Assembly (NCBI GenBank): GCA_900545215.1
Contig: UQXW01000067.1
Span: 1-8,280, forward strand
Direction: 5' to 3'
DNA from: an uncultured Bacteroidota bacterium
GTDB lineage: Bacteria > Bacteroidota > Bacteroidia > Bacteroidales > P3
Length of the DNA: 8,280 bases
In this document: one piece after another, positions 1 through 6,846 of the stretch
Position numbering within the stretch: the first letter of the stretch is position 1
Layout: each line of letters opens with the position of its first letter
Position numbers and translations under genes: made by a program
The notes under the pieces: model-generated
Seen by the model: only the letters and a program-made list of their open reading frames with translations
What the model was told of the DNA's origin: nothing
Databases searched by the model: none

Positions 1-1
1 C

Positions 2-2770
2 AGCAAGCGGAGTCCGGTAGCAGCAGGTATGGCTTTGCTTACGGCTTGTTCTACGCATAAGGACAAGTGGATAAACAGGCAGTACCACAGCATGGTAGCC
101 CATTACAACGCATGGTGGAACGGAAATCAGGCGTTGAAAGAGGGAGTGAAGAGTTTGGAAAAGGCTCACAAGGACAATTTCTCCGAAATTCTTCCGATAT
201 ACAAGCTCGGCACTGTCGAGAATGCCAATGCCATCAAATCGAATACCGACCGTGCCATAGAGAAAGGTAGCAAGGTCATAAAGAAACACTCCATGAAGTT
301 CTCCGGAGTGGAGAAAAATCCGCAGATCGACGATGCCTATCTGCTTATAGGCAAAGCCTGCTTTTATGCACAGGACTATAAGAGTGCCGCAGCCACATTC
401 TCTTTGATAATGGGGCAGTACAAAGACAGGAAAGAAATGTACGAACCGATGATTTGGCTTGCTCTGACCAATTCAAAGTGCAAAAAGTACAGCGAATGCG
501 ACATTCTTCTTGATCAGGTGAAGAACAAGATGGTCGAGGGCAAAGTGCCGAAAAGGCTTAACAACTTTCTATACACCGTTTATGCCGAAAACGCTTTGGC
601 TCAGGGCAAAAACGCCTTGGCGTTAGAGTATTTCAAGAAGCGTAAGTTCACATTCTTGCAACCCAAGCTCAACACAAGACTTTTATTCATCGAAGGACAG
701 ATTTACCAAAAGGCAGGCGACTACGAGCAAGCCGGACGGTGTTTCAAGAAAACGGCACGCAGGGCAGGGGATTACGATATGCAGTTTGCCTCCAACCTTA
801 ACCTCGCAATGTGTTACGACCCCAAGAAAGGCAATAGCAAATCCATCATCGCACGTCTTGAAAAGATGTTGAACGACAAGAAGAACATCGAATACAAAGA
901 CCGCATCCATTACGCCTTGGGCGAGGTGTATTTCAGGGATAAGAATGTCGATAGAGCCTGCTCGGAATGGGAAGAGTCGGTGCATAATGCCGCAAGCAGC
1001 AGTCCTCAAAAGGTAACATCGGCACTGCGGGCAGCCGACACTTATTTCTCTTTGCTCGAAAAATATGAGCGAGCCCAAATGTATTATGACACAGCCCTTG
1101 CCGTCATGCCGAAGGATTATCCTAACCGTGCGGGCATCGAAAGTCGTCAAAAGGTGTTGACCAACCTCGTGAAAGACCTCCGCTGCGTCGAACGCTGGGA
1201 CAGTCTGCTTGCAATGAGCGAATTGAGTAAGGAAGAACTCGATCGCAGGGTTGATTCCTACATAGAGGAATACAAACGCAAGAAAAAAGAAAAAGAAGAG
1301 GAGGAGAAGAAAGCCAAAGCCTTGGCAGCAAGCATGGCAGGAATGACACGCTACGACCAATTCAGCCAAAACAATCGCTCGAACTGGTATTTCTACAACA
1401 ATGCAACCGTTCAGGTGGGACAATTGGAATTCAAGCGTATTTGGGGAGACCGAAAATTGGAAGACAACTGGCGATTGAGCCATAAGGACGAGGAATTCGA
1501 CTTCGATCAAATGGCAGAAACGCTCGACGAAAACGGCAATCCGATAGATTCTAACGCCGTTTCGTCAGCCTCGAAAGCCCGTTCCAATGACCCCGAATCG
1601 AGAGAGTATTACACCAAAGACATACCCTACACTCAGGCACAAAAGGATTCCGCTCATGAAGAGATAGCCGATGCACTCCTTTCGGCAGGATACATTTACT
1701 ATCAGGGCTTGAACAACAATCCCAAAGCCGTCGAAACCTTCCTCGACCTGCAAAGACGTTACCCGAGACACCAAAACATACCGCCTTCCTCGTATCACCT
1801 CTATCGTATCTATGATATAATGGGACAATACCCCAACTCCAATTTCTACAAGAACAAAATCCTTGAAGAATACCCCGAAAGCGAGTTCGCCATGATGATA
1901 AGCAATCCGGAATACTGGAACGAAATCGTGAAATCCGGCTCCTTGGGAGAAAAATTGTACTCCGACGTTTACGGCCTATACAAGAACGACATGTACAAGC
2001 AGGCAATCGAAGCAGGCGACAGGGCAATCGACACACTGAAATTCGGTCCCTACATACCGAAGATACTCTATGTTCAAGCCCTTTCCAAAGGCAGACTCTA
2101 CGGCATCGACTCCCTTGCCATGGACTTGACACTCATACTGCACAACCACACAGAGAGCGAAATAGCACCGATAATAGAAGCACAGTTGCAGCACCTTGCC
2201 GCAGCCTATCCCGATGGCAAGATAGACCTTACATACCACCCCAAGCCGAAAGCGGAAGTGAAAGACGAGCAGAAGCAGGAAAGCAAAACGGAAACCAAGA
2301 CCGAAGAAATCAAAGAGGCGGAAGAAGTCATCGATGCCGAAATGCTGATGTACAAATTCAAAGACATGCAACACTATTACGTCCTTTTGTTTGACGATGA
2401 CAATATGGACGCCATAGCAACGGACGCAAAGGTGAAACAATTCAACGCCGAGAACTATCCTGATAAGAACCTGCAAACAACGAGCATGCTCTTCACCATG
2501 ACCAAACAAATGATAATCGTAAGGAAGTTCCGCAACAGGGAGCAAGCCATGGCGTATTACAACTCAATATCTTCTTTATTGAAAGATTACGATGCAAACC
2601 ACTACACTCACTTTGTGATTTCTTTGCAGAACTACCCTACATTCTACAACAGAAAGAACATCGACATTTACGAAAAGTTCTTCAAGCTCATGTATCTGCC
2701 GAAAGACGGCAACGAAAGCACAAACGACCGAGATGTGCAACAAAATACGGAAAATCAAGTAAAACAATAG
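2..2770 (+). CDS. porW: Type IX secretion system TPR lipoprotein PorW/SprE (5' end outside window)
   Basis: Outer-membrane-anchored, periplasm-facing TPR lipoprotein needed for type IX secretion and, in gliding species, motility. In Porphyromonas PorW is reported to link the PorK/PorN ring to the Sov translocon. The frame is open from base 2. The ATG at base 29 cannot be the start, because only six residues would precede the lipobox Cys (LTAC, bases 41-52); the upstream residues SKRSPVAAG complete a lipoprotein signal peptide, so the true start is before the window. Numbering from the ATG at 29, the N-terminal motif NRQYHSMVAHYNAWWNG is typical of SprE-like proteins. TPR-like helical pairs are visible near 97-131, 217-246 and 547-580. 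There is a Lys/Glu-rich segment at about 408-431, a charged linker at about 741-769, and a terminal alpha/beta domain at about 771-880. The length of over 900 residues is closer to Flavobacterium SprE than to the shorter P. gingivalis PorW. It is the first visible gene of the operon. Confidence 0.88.
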   Translation, partial: SKRSPVAAGMALLTACSTHKDKWINRQYHSMVAHYNAWWNGNQALKEGVKSLEKAHKDNFSEILPIYKLGTVENANAIKSNTDRAIEKGSKVIKKHSMKFSGVEKNPQIDDAYLLIGKACFYAQDYKSAAATFSLIMGQYKDRKEMYEPMIWLALTNSKCKKYSECDILLDQVKNKMVEGKVPKRLNNFLYTVYAENALAQGKNALALEYFKKRKFTFLQPKLNTRLLFIEGQIYQKAGDYEQAGRCFKKTARRAGDYDMQFASNLNLAMCYDPKKGNSKSIIARLEKMLNDKKNIEYKDRIHYALGEVYFRDKNVDRACSEWEESVHNAASSSPQKVTSALRAADTYFSLLEKYERAQMYYDTALAVMPKDYPNRAGIESRQKVLTNLVKDLRCVERWDSLLAMSELSKEELDRRVDSYIEEYKRKKKEKEEEEKKAKALAASMAGMTRYDQFSQNNRSNWYFYNNATVQVGQLEFKRIWGDRKLEDNWRLSHKDEEFDFDQMAETLDENGNPIDSNAVSSASKARSNDPESREYYTKDIPYTQAQKDSAHEEIADALLSAGYIYYQGLNNNPKAVETFLDLQRRYPRHQNIPPSSYHLYRIYDIMGQYPNSNFYKNKILEEYPESEFAMMISNPEYWNEIVKSGSLGEKLYSDVYGLYKNDMYKQAIEAGDRAIDTLKFGPYIPKILYVQALSKGRLYGIDSLAMDLTLILHNHTESEIAPIIEAQLQHLAAAYPDGKIDLTYHPKPKAEVKDEQKQESKTETKTEEIKEAEEVIDAEMLMYKFKDMQHYYVLLFDDDNMDAIATDAKVKQFNAENYPDKNLQTTSMLFTMTKQMIIVRKFRNREQAMAYYNSISSLLKDYDANHYTHFVISLQNYPTFYNRKNIDIYEKFFKLMYLPKDGNESTNDRDVQQNTENQVKQ

Positions 2771-2787
2771 AAAACAATTATTGCGAT

Positions 2788-3171
2788 ATGGTAAACCACG
2801 AACAAAACGAGCAATTCAACATCATCAGTAAAGGAACCTCGATAAAAGGAGACGTCGTTTCGGACGGCGACATGAAAGTTGACGGAACAATAGAAGGCAA
2901 CCTGATTGTCAAAGGTAAATTATTCATGGGGCAAACCGGTTACATCAAAGGCACGGTCGAAAGCCGCGATGCCGAATTGGCAGGCAGCATAGAGGGCAAC
3001 ATAAAAGTCGCAGGACTTTTGGCACTGCTCAAAACCTCCGACATAAAAGGCGACTTGCTCATCGGACAACTCTCCATAGAACCCGGAGCCCAATTTTCCG
3101 GTCATTGCACAATGGGAGACGAAACCCGTACCGTGTATTCTCCTAATCCCGAGGATCAATACACCGCATAA
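2788..3171 (+). CDS. Bactofilin (polymer-forming cytoskeletal protein)
   Basis: Bactofilins self-assemble without nucleotide into filaments or membrane-associated patches that position envelope or cell-wall factors. The 127-residue protein has a short polar N-tail (1-12), a right-handed beta-helix core (about 13-110) and a short charged C-tail. The core shows the repeating short-strand/Gly-turn pattern of the family (ISKGTSIKGDV, DGTIEGNLIV, GYIKGTV, GSIEGNIKV, SDIKGDLLI). No membrane segment is present. The ATG at 2788 lies 17 nt after the porW stop, behind an A-rich stretch with no clear Shine-Dalgarno, which is usual in Bacteroidota. Bactofilin genes are found next to sprE/porW in other Bacteroidota, which fits a role in organising the secretion apparatus or envelope, although that functional link is inferred here. 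Confidence 0.92.
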   Translation: MVNHEQNEQFNIISKGTSIKGDVVSDGDMKVDGTIEGNLIVKGKLFMGQTGYIKGTVESRDAELAGSIEGNIKVAGLLALLKTSDIKGDLLIGQLSIEPGAQFSGHCTMGDETRTVYSPNPEDQYTA

Positions 3172-3180
3172 CAAACCGGA

Positions 3181-3369
3181 ATGAAAGAATACGGCAAATA
3201 TTCCGCCATAGCCTTCGAACTCCTCGTCATAATATTCGCAGGAGTTTACGCAGGCTGGAAATTGGACACGTATATACCGAAAACAAAACCCCTCTTCACC
3301 GTAACGCTCAGCCTTTTGTCCATAGCCGTGGGGCTGTACGCCACCTTGAAGAAACTAACAAAGAAATAG
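3181..3369 (+). CDS. atpZ: AtpZ/AtpI-family small membrane protein
   Basis: A 62-residue protein with two predicted membrane helices (about 8-26 and 36-55) joined by a short loop, GWKLDTYIPKTKP. The G-x-K-L-D...P pattern is typical of the ATPase_gene1 (AtpZ) family encoded at the head of F1Fo ATP synthase operons. Family members have been linked to Mg2+ or Ca2+ supply and to assembly of the c-ring. The start is 9 nt after the bactofilin stop and the end is 2 nt before the next gene, so it is cotranscribed. The expected downstream atpB and other ATP synthase subunit genes are absent from the window, so the functional role here is uncertain. Family assignment rests on the two-helix pattern, loop motif and gene order. 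Confidence 0.8.
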   Translation: MKEYGKYSAIAFELLVIIFAGVYAGWKLDTYIPKTKPLFTVTLSLLSIAVGLYATLKKLTKK

Positions 3370-3371
3370 AA

Positions 3372-3812
3372 ATGCAAAAACACCCCTTGACAGCCTACTT
3401 TTCGAAGTTGAGCATCTTCGCAATCTGCGTATGCTTCGCCTATCTGTTCGCAGCACTCGCACTGCCGAAAGAATTTTTCAGTCAAAACATACCCTATTAC
3501 GTAATCATGTTCTACGCCCTCACCGCCCTTTCATATTCGGCACTCTACCTGTTGCCGCGGAAGAGGAAAGTGAACTTCGTACACATCTTTATGATAAGCA
3601 AACTGCTTAAATTCCTAATCTATATAGGCGTTCTGGCATTGGTATATCTTTTCGGAGCGGAAACACAAGCCAAATTTGCAGTAAGTTATTTCATACTCTT
3701 TCTGTTCTTCCTCATATTCGACACCGTAACAACCAACCAATTGTCGCGAAAGGAAGCAGAACGTGAAAAAGAAGAAGCAAAACAACAAACAAAAACAAAT
3801 GACAATGAATAA
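3372..3812 (+). CDS. Four-helix membrane protein, AtpI-like by position
   Basis: A 146-residue protein with four hydrophobic helices (about 13-31, 41-61, 76-94 and 100-118) and a highly charged, probably cytoplasmic tail (123-146, rich in K/E/Q). A basic patch RKRK at 63-66 follows helix 2. I do not recognise it firmly by sequence. Unnamed proteins of this size and topology lie between atpZ and atpB in Bacteroidota ATP synthase operons and resemble the AtpI assembly factor of the c-ring. Here it directly follows atpZ with a 2-nt gap, but no ATP synthase structural gene follows. Its stop codon lies inside the beginning of the next gene, suggesting translational coupling. The gene is real by operon position and continuous frame; the function is an inference from position and topology. 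Confidence 0.75.
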   Translation: MQKHPLTAYFSKLSIFAICVCFAYLFAALALPKEFFSQNIPYYVIMFYALTALSYSALYLLPRKRKVNFVHIFMISKLLKFLIYIGVLALVYLFGAETQAKFAVSYFILFLFFLIFDTVTTNQLSRKEAEREKEEAKQQTKTNDNE

Positions 3813-4194
3813 GAAGCCCATATTGAAAGCTCTATCGGTACTTTTGCCGCTAAGCCTCTTGTTTTCCTGCCAAGAGAAAATAGAAGAAAACGACCTTCTC
3901 GAAGGAAAATGGAGAAACACCGATGTATTGAACAATGAAGATGCCGAAAAGTGCGAAAAGGAATCTTATATGGAGTTTTCCAAGTACACCTACGATGCCA
4001 AAGAACGCAAACAAGCAATTGTCAACCAATGCGACAGCACAGTGATAACCAATGCCTACACACTGAAAGGCGATACCATCATCATCGTTGACGACAAGCA
4101 AATAACAAAACGCTACATCATACGGACATTAAACGAGACAAGCCTGAACTACGTGGATAAAGACGGCGGCTCATACACATACACCCGTTGGTAA
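3805..4194 (+). CDS. Small lipoprotein with lipocalin-like domain
   Basis: A predicted 129-residue lipoprotein. I chose the ATG at 3805 (the ATG at 3799 is equally possible) because it gives a standard signal peptide: MNKK n-region, hydrophobic stretch 5-20, and lipobox LLFSC with lipidated Cys22. The ATG at 3763 would add a 14-residue Lys/Gln-rich tail ahead of the signal and deepen the overlap with the upstream gene. The mature part (about 30-129) has the pattern of the Bacteroidota lipocalin-like families: an opening LLEGKW strand, C50 and C76 spaced as a likely disulfide pair, alternating beta strands, and a final Tyr-rich strand ending in TRW. The first bases overlap the stop of the preceding gene, and its own stop overlaps the next start. 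Ligand and role are unknown; a periplasmic or outer-membrane location is expected from the lipobox. Confidence 0.78.
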   Translation: MNKKPILKALSVLLPLSLLFSCQEKIEENDLLEGKWRNTDVLNNEDAEKCEKESYMEFSKYTYDAKERKQAIVNQCDSTVITNAYTLKGDTIIIVDDKQITKRYIIRTLNETSLNYVDKDGGSYTYTRW

Positions 4195-4628
4195 GCCTGC
4201 TTCAACATTCCGGACTATGGGGACTGTTCATCGGCAGCTTCCTCGCCTCCACCATATTGCCCTTTCCGAGCGAAGCCCTGCTGTTGGGCAACATCGCCTT
4301 GGGCAATGAGGTATGGCTATGCGTTCTTTTGGCAGGCATAGGCAATACCTTGGGCGGCATGACTTCCTTTTGGCTCGGTCGCCTCGGCAAATGGCAATGG
4401 TTGGAAAAGTGGTTCAAGGTGAAGAAAGAGAAAATCCTCGCCGTGCAACAAAAGATAAACCGATACAAATCCATAGCCGCATTCTTCTCATGGCTGCCCG
4501 TGGTCGGCGACCTTATCGCCATAACATTGGGCTTTATGAAAATATCCCCGTGGAAGAGCTGCCTCTACATGGCAGTGGGACGTTTTGCCCGCTTTGCCGC
4601 AGTCGGAGGACTTATCAAGCTCTTCTGA
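4188..4628 (+). CDS. yqaA: YqaA-family (DedA/SNARE-associated type) inner membrane protein
   Basis: A 146-residue integral membrane protein, close to the usual length of YqaA (about 140). Family signatures are clear: LPFPSEALL at 24-32 in the re-entrant region, GNTLGG at 52-57, the basic/amphipathic segment 67-95, SWLPVVGD at 101-108, and GRFAR at 131-135. DedA/VTT-type proteins are associated with lipid-carrier flipping and membrane homeostasis; the exact substrate of YqaA proteins is not established. The start is a TTG at 4188. No ATG exists in frame between the upstream stop (4158-4160) and residue 58, and the motif at 24-32 requires an early start. The TTG sits 4 bp before the preceding stop codon, so translation is probably coupled to the lipoprotein gene. 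It is the last gene of the + strand operon and converges on sdaA 36 bp away. Confidence 0.87.
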   Translation: MVSLLQHSGLWGLFIGSFLASTILPFPSEALLLGNIALGNEVWLCVLLAGIGNTLGGMTSFWLGRLGKWQWLEKWFKVKKEKILAVQQKINRYKSIAAFFSWLPVVGDLIAITLGFMKISPWKSCLYMAVGRFARFAAVGGLIKLF

Positions 4629-4664
4629 ACCTGTCATATAGGCATTCGGTTCTAATTTTACGCT

Positions 4665-5882
4665 TTATTGTAAACTGCAAAAGTTTTTTCCCACCACGGC
4701 AAGACCTCCCGCAGCCGTTTCTTTATAAAGTGAAGGCAAATCCTTGCCCGTCTGCTTCATCGTTTCCACCACCTTATCGAAAGAAATAATGTGCTTGCCG
4801 TCCGACATCATCGCATAAAGATTGGCATCCAAAGCTCTCAAAGCCGCAAAAGCATTACGCTCTATGCAAGGCACCTGTACCAAACCGCAAACAGGGTCGC
4901 ACGTAAAACCCAAGTGGTGCTCCAAACCGATTTCTGCCGCATACTCTATCTGCTGGGGAGTGCCTCCGAAGAGTTGATTTGCCGCCGCAGCAGCCATGGA
5001 ACAAGCCGAACCCACTTCCCCCTGACAACCGACCTCCGCACCCGAGATGGAAGCATTCTGTTTAATCACCGTACCAATCAAACCTGCCGTTGCAAGAGAG
5101 CGAATGATTTGTTTGTCCGTAAATCCGTGTTCCGTATTCAAATGATAAAGCACAGCCGGCACGACACCGCACGAACCGCAGGTCGGAGCCGTTACAATCA
5201 GCCCGCCGGCAGCGTTCTGCTCCGAAACGGCAAGGGCATACGACTGAACAAGACAACGACCCCTCAAAGAAGGCTTGTAACTCCTTGCCTTCGTGTAGTA
5301 AGACATCGCCTTGCGTCTCAACCTCAATCCGCCCGGAAGAACACCCTCCTCGTTTATTCCCTCCTCCACGGACTGCTTCATCACATTCAGCACCTCCATC
5401 AGGTAATCCCAAATCTTATTTCCCTCGAATTCCTGCACATACTCCCAGAAAGTCAAACCATTTTCGTCCAAATACTCCAACACATCGCCGAGATTATGAT
5501 GCGGATAAACGTTCTTTACCTCCGACTCTTCATGCCCATTCTCCTGAATAATCTTTCCGCCACCTATGCTGTAAACCACACGTTTACCCATGCTGTTGCC
5601 AAGAAAGTCGAAAGCCTCGAAACACATCGCATTGGGGTGAAGAGCCAGAAAAGTATCGCTTTTCCATATTATCTTCGTTCTTTCCCCGCCCAAAACATCG
5701 ATCACAGCCTTATCCGTCAAGTGTCCCTTACCCGTTGCGGCAAGCGAGCCGAAGAGAGTAACCTCAAAGCGGGCAGCATCGGGAAAATCCCTCAAAAACA
5801 ACTCCGCAGCCTTTCTCGGAGCCATGGTATGGGAACTCGAAGGCCCGAAACCAATCCTGAAAATCTCTTTTATGCTTTCCAT
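4665..5882 (-). CDS. sdaA: L-serine ammonia-lyase (iron-sulfur L-serine dehydratase)
   Basis: Converts L-serine to pyruvate and ammonia in the cytosol with a [4Fe-4S] cluster. The 405-residue protein is the single-chain form, with the beta domain first (about 1-150) and the catalytic alpha domain next (about 165-400). Signatures include GFGPSSSHTMAP at 11-22, TAPTCGSCGVVPA at 231-243, GCQGEVGSACSMAAA at 285-299 and TCDPVCGLVQVPCIERNA at 327-344. C286, C328 and C339 have the same 42 and 11 residue spacing as the cluster ligands of the Legionella enzyme, and C402 near the C-terminus fits the tail Cys that occupies the active site. The start at 5882 gives the standard family N-terminus. The frame is open further upstream, to a possible ATG at 6038, but that 52-residue extension is Cys-rich, lacks family similarity and crosses the likely promoter. 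No permease gene is beside it. Confidence 0.96.
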   Translation of the reverse strand: MESIKEIFRIGFGPSSSHTMAPRKAAELFLRDFPDAARFEVTLFGSLAATGKGHLTDKAVIDVLGGERTKIIWKSDTFLALHPNAMCFEAFDFLGNSMGKRVVYSIGGGKIIQENGHEESEVKNVYPHHNLGDVLEYLDENGLTFWEYVQEFEGNKIWDYLMEVLNVMKQSVEEGINEEGVLPGGLRLRRKAMSYYTKARSYKPSLRGRCLVQSYALAVSEQNAAGGLIVTAPTCGSCGVVPAVLYHLNTEHGFTDKQIIRSLATAGLIGTVIKQNASISGAEVGCQGEVGSACSMAAAAANQLFGGTPQQIEYAAEIGLEHHLGFTCDPVCGLVQVPCIERNAFAALRALDANLYAMMSDGKHIISFDKVVETMKQTGKDLPSLYKETAAGGLAVVGKNFCSLQ

Positions 5883-5917
5883 TTCCGTCGATTTAATTAC
5901 ACAACACCGGACTTCAT

Positions 5918-5930
5918 CGAATCCGATTCG
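5918..5930. promoter_or_regulatory. 13-bp palindrome in the sdaA leader (possible operator)
   Basis: CGAATC and GATTCG form a perfect inverted repeat around one central base. It lies 36-48 nt upstream of the sdaA start codon and downstream of the candidate promoter. It could bind a dimeric regulator as a roadblock, but a 6-bp arm can arise by chance. Confidence 0.25.
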
Positions 5931-6004
5931 GTCGAAAAACGGCAAACAATGAAGATTGCACCCCGCACAATCCGACAGCATACAATCCCCACCTTCACCG
6001 AAGA

Positions 6005-6033
6005 CAAAATTACAGAGATTTTCCGTAATGCAA
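6005..6033 (-). promoter_or_regulatory. Candidate promoter of sdaA
   Basis: On the - strand, TAATTTTG (6012-6005) matches the Bacteroidota -7 consensus TAnnTTTG exactly, and a TTG -33 element lies at 6033-6031, 18 nt upstream. Transcription would start near 5998 and give a leader of roughly 115 nt before the sdaA ATG. The spacing is slightly short of the usual 19-21 nt, so this is a plausible but unproven call. Confidence 0.5.
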
Positions 6034-6095
6034 CCCACATTCAGCCGGTTTTCCCCTCAAAAAGAAAAACACCGATGACGAGAAGCAAAAACTCA

Positions 6096-6163
6096 AACGC
6101 CCTTTCGCAAAAACAAACCGCCGAAAGGAAAAAACAAACCGCCGTTCTGCGAGAACAGAACGG
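6096..6163. repeat. Left copy of 68-bp direct repeat flanking the Septu operon
   Basis: Ungapped match to 8213-8280 at a constant offset of 2117 bp, with 61 of 68 bases identical. Mismatches are at 6102, 6109, 6111, 6113, 6114, 6118 and 6136. The inner 49 bp (6115-6163) has only two differences. It contains two inverted repeats: CCTTTCG (6101-6107) with CGAAAGG (6122-6128), and CGCCGTTCT (6140-6148) with AGAACGGCG (6157-6165). Similarity stops abruptly on the left at 6096; the right limit is unknown because the other copy is cut by the window end. Confidence 0.92.
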
Positions 6164-6165
6164 CG
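6129..6165 (-). terminator. Intrinsic terminator of the Septu operon
   Basis: Read on the - strand, a 9-bp GC-rich stem (CGCCGTTCT/AGAACGGCG, 6165-6157 with 6148-6140) and 8-nt loop are followed by GTTTGTTTTTT (down to 6129). It lies 58 bp after the ptuB stop and insulates sdaA from Septu transcription. The 5' AGAAC/GTTCT pairing can also shift to a shorter stem with a 3-nt loop, because AGAAC occurs twice in tandem (6152-6161). A second hairpin at 6101-6128, followed by GCGTTTGAGTTTTTG on the - strand, may act as a back-up. Confidence 0.75.
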
Positions 6166-6222
6166 AAATAATTTTCTCTCTTGTTTGTCAACTGAAATGC
6201 TATTGATATTTATAGTGATAGT

Positions 6223-6846
6223 TTAATCGTCTATTTGCGATAATTCGTACTCTATGGCACTTACGAAACCATCTTCTGCGAGTAGTGCAGGGATTTTCTC
6301 TTTCGCCAAACCGTCCTTTGTATATTGTCTGACGTTTTCCATTTGTACTTTCCTACGTTCTTTCAAAGACTTTTTGTTCAAATTGAACAACTCTATTGTT
6401 TTCTCGGCTTTTATGTCTTGGCTGTCCGATGGCTCTATCGTTCCATCGGTTGAAAATCTGAATCTGTTTTCAAATTCGTCTCTCACGGGATTGAGAATAT
6501 CGGTATAGCAGCATTCGGACTTGTTGTAATCATTTCTTTTGACATGTTTATCTTTGTAATCCGCACCAAAATCATCGTCCTTGACCGCTGCAATCATATT
6601 ATTCCAACAGAAAGTCAAATCGGGAGCGAAATCTCTTTTGATGTAGTGGTCGATGTGCCTTTTTTTTCCCGTAAGAGGAACCTCCGTATAACCGCAAAGG
6701 TGGGCTTGGTCTTCAATACATTGTCGCAAACAATCATTATATACATGATGTTTTGCCTTATCAGAGAATTCTCCCCACTTCTCATGCTTCGCTTTGTTGA
6801 ATGAGCGAAGAGATTGCGGCTCTTCGGATTTATCGATTCGTCTCAT
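6223..6846 (-). CDS. ptuB: Septu defence HNH endonuclease PtuB (TIGR02646-like)
   Basis: Predicted nuclease partner of the Septu anti-phage system, 207 residues. Family features are an N-terminal MRRIDKSEEP block, a helical segment (about 15-48), an HNH core (CGYTE 51-55, HIDHYIKR 64-71, LTFCWNN 77-83, YKDKHVK 97-103), and a C-terminal half with NPVRDEF (119-125), a TDGTIEPS strand (133-140) and ELFNLNKKSLKERR (152-165), the last typical of TIGR02646. Candidate HNH residues are H67, N82 or N83, and H101. Unusually, the Cys pairs that bind zinc in many relatives are missing: CxxC is CGYT, and the downstream CxxCN region is AVKDDDFGADYKDK. The start at 6846 overlaps the ptuA 3' end by 17 bp in another frame, indicating translational coupling. 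Nuclease activity is inferred from the family. Confidence 0.85.
   Translation of the reverse strand: MRRIDKSEEPQSLRSFNKAKHEKWGEFSDKAKHHVYNDCLRQCIEDQAHLCGYTEVPLTGKKRHIDHYIKRDFAPDLTFCWNNMIAAVKDDDFGADYKDKHVKRNDYNKSECCYTDILNPVRDEFENRFRFSTDGTIEPSDSQDIKAEKTIELFNLNKKSLKERRKVQMENVRQYTKDGLAKEKIPALLAEDGFVSAIEYELSQIDD

Larger units (their letters stand above)
5883..6222. other. Intergenic region between sdaA and ptuB
   Basis: This 340-bp stretch has no convincing gene. It holds the sdaA leader (5883 to about 5998) with a small palindrome, the sdaA candidate promoter (6005-6033), the left 68-bp repeat with two hairpins (6096-6163), and an AT-rich tail (6166-6222) that forms the 3' untranslated region of the Septu operon. 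I see nothing specific in 6034-6095 beyond A-rich sequence. Confidence 0.7.

Noticed and set aside
683..1510. A 275-codon open frame on the - strand
   Set aside because: Antisense to the porW coding sequence; the hydrophobic, Phe/Leu/Val-rich product mirrors the Lys/Glu codons of the TPR protein.
29..2770. ATG at base 29 as the start of porW
   Set aside because: Only six residues would precede the lipobox Cys, too short for a signal peptide, while the frame is open to the window edge with a suitable basic n-region.
4627..4652. GAACC...GGTTC inverted repeat after yqaA as a terminator
   Set aside because: Five-base stem with a 16-nt loop and only a weak TAATTTTA tail; it also overlaps the yqaA stop codon. 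Not strong enough to call.
4791..6206. A 471-codon open frame on the + strand
   Set aside because: It lies antisense to nearly all of sdaA, a highly conserved enzyme, and runs through the intergenic terminator. Its product is rich in Arg/His/Ser/Thr without domains, as expected of a shadow frame.
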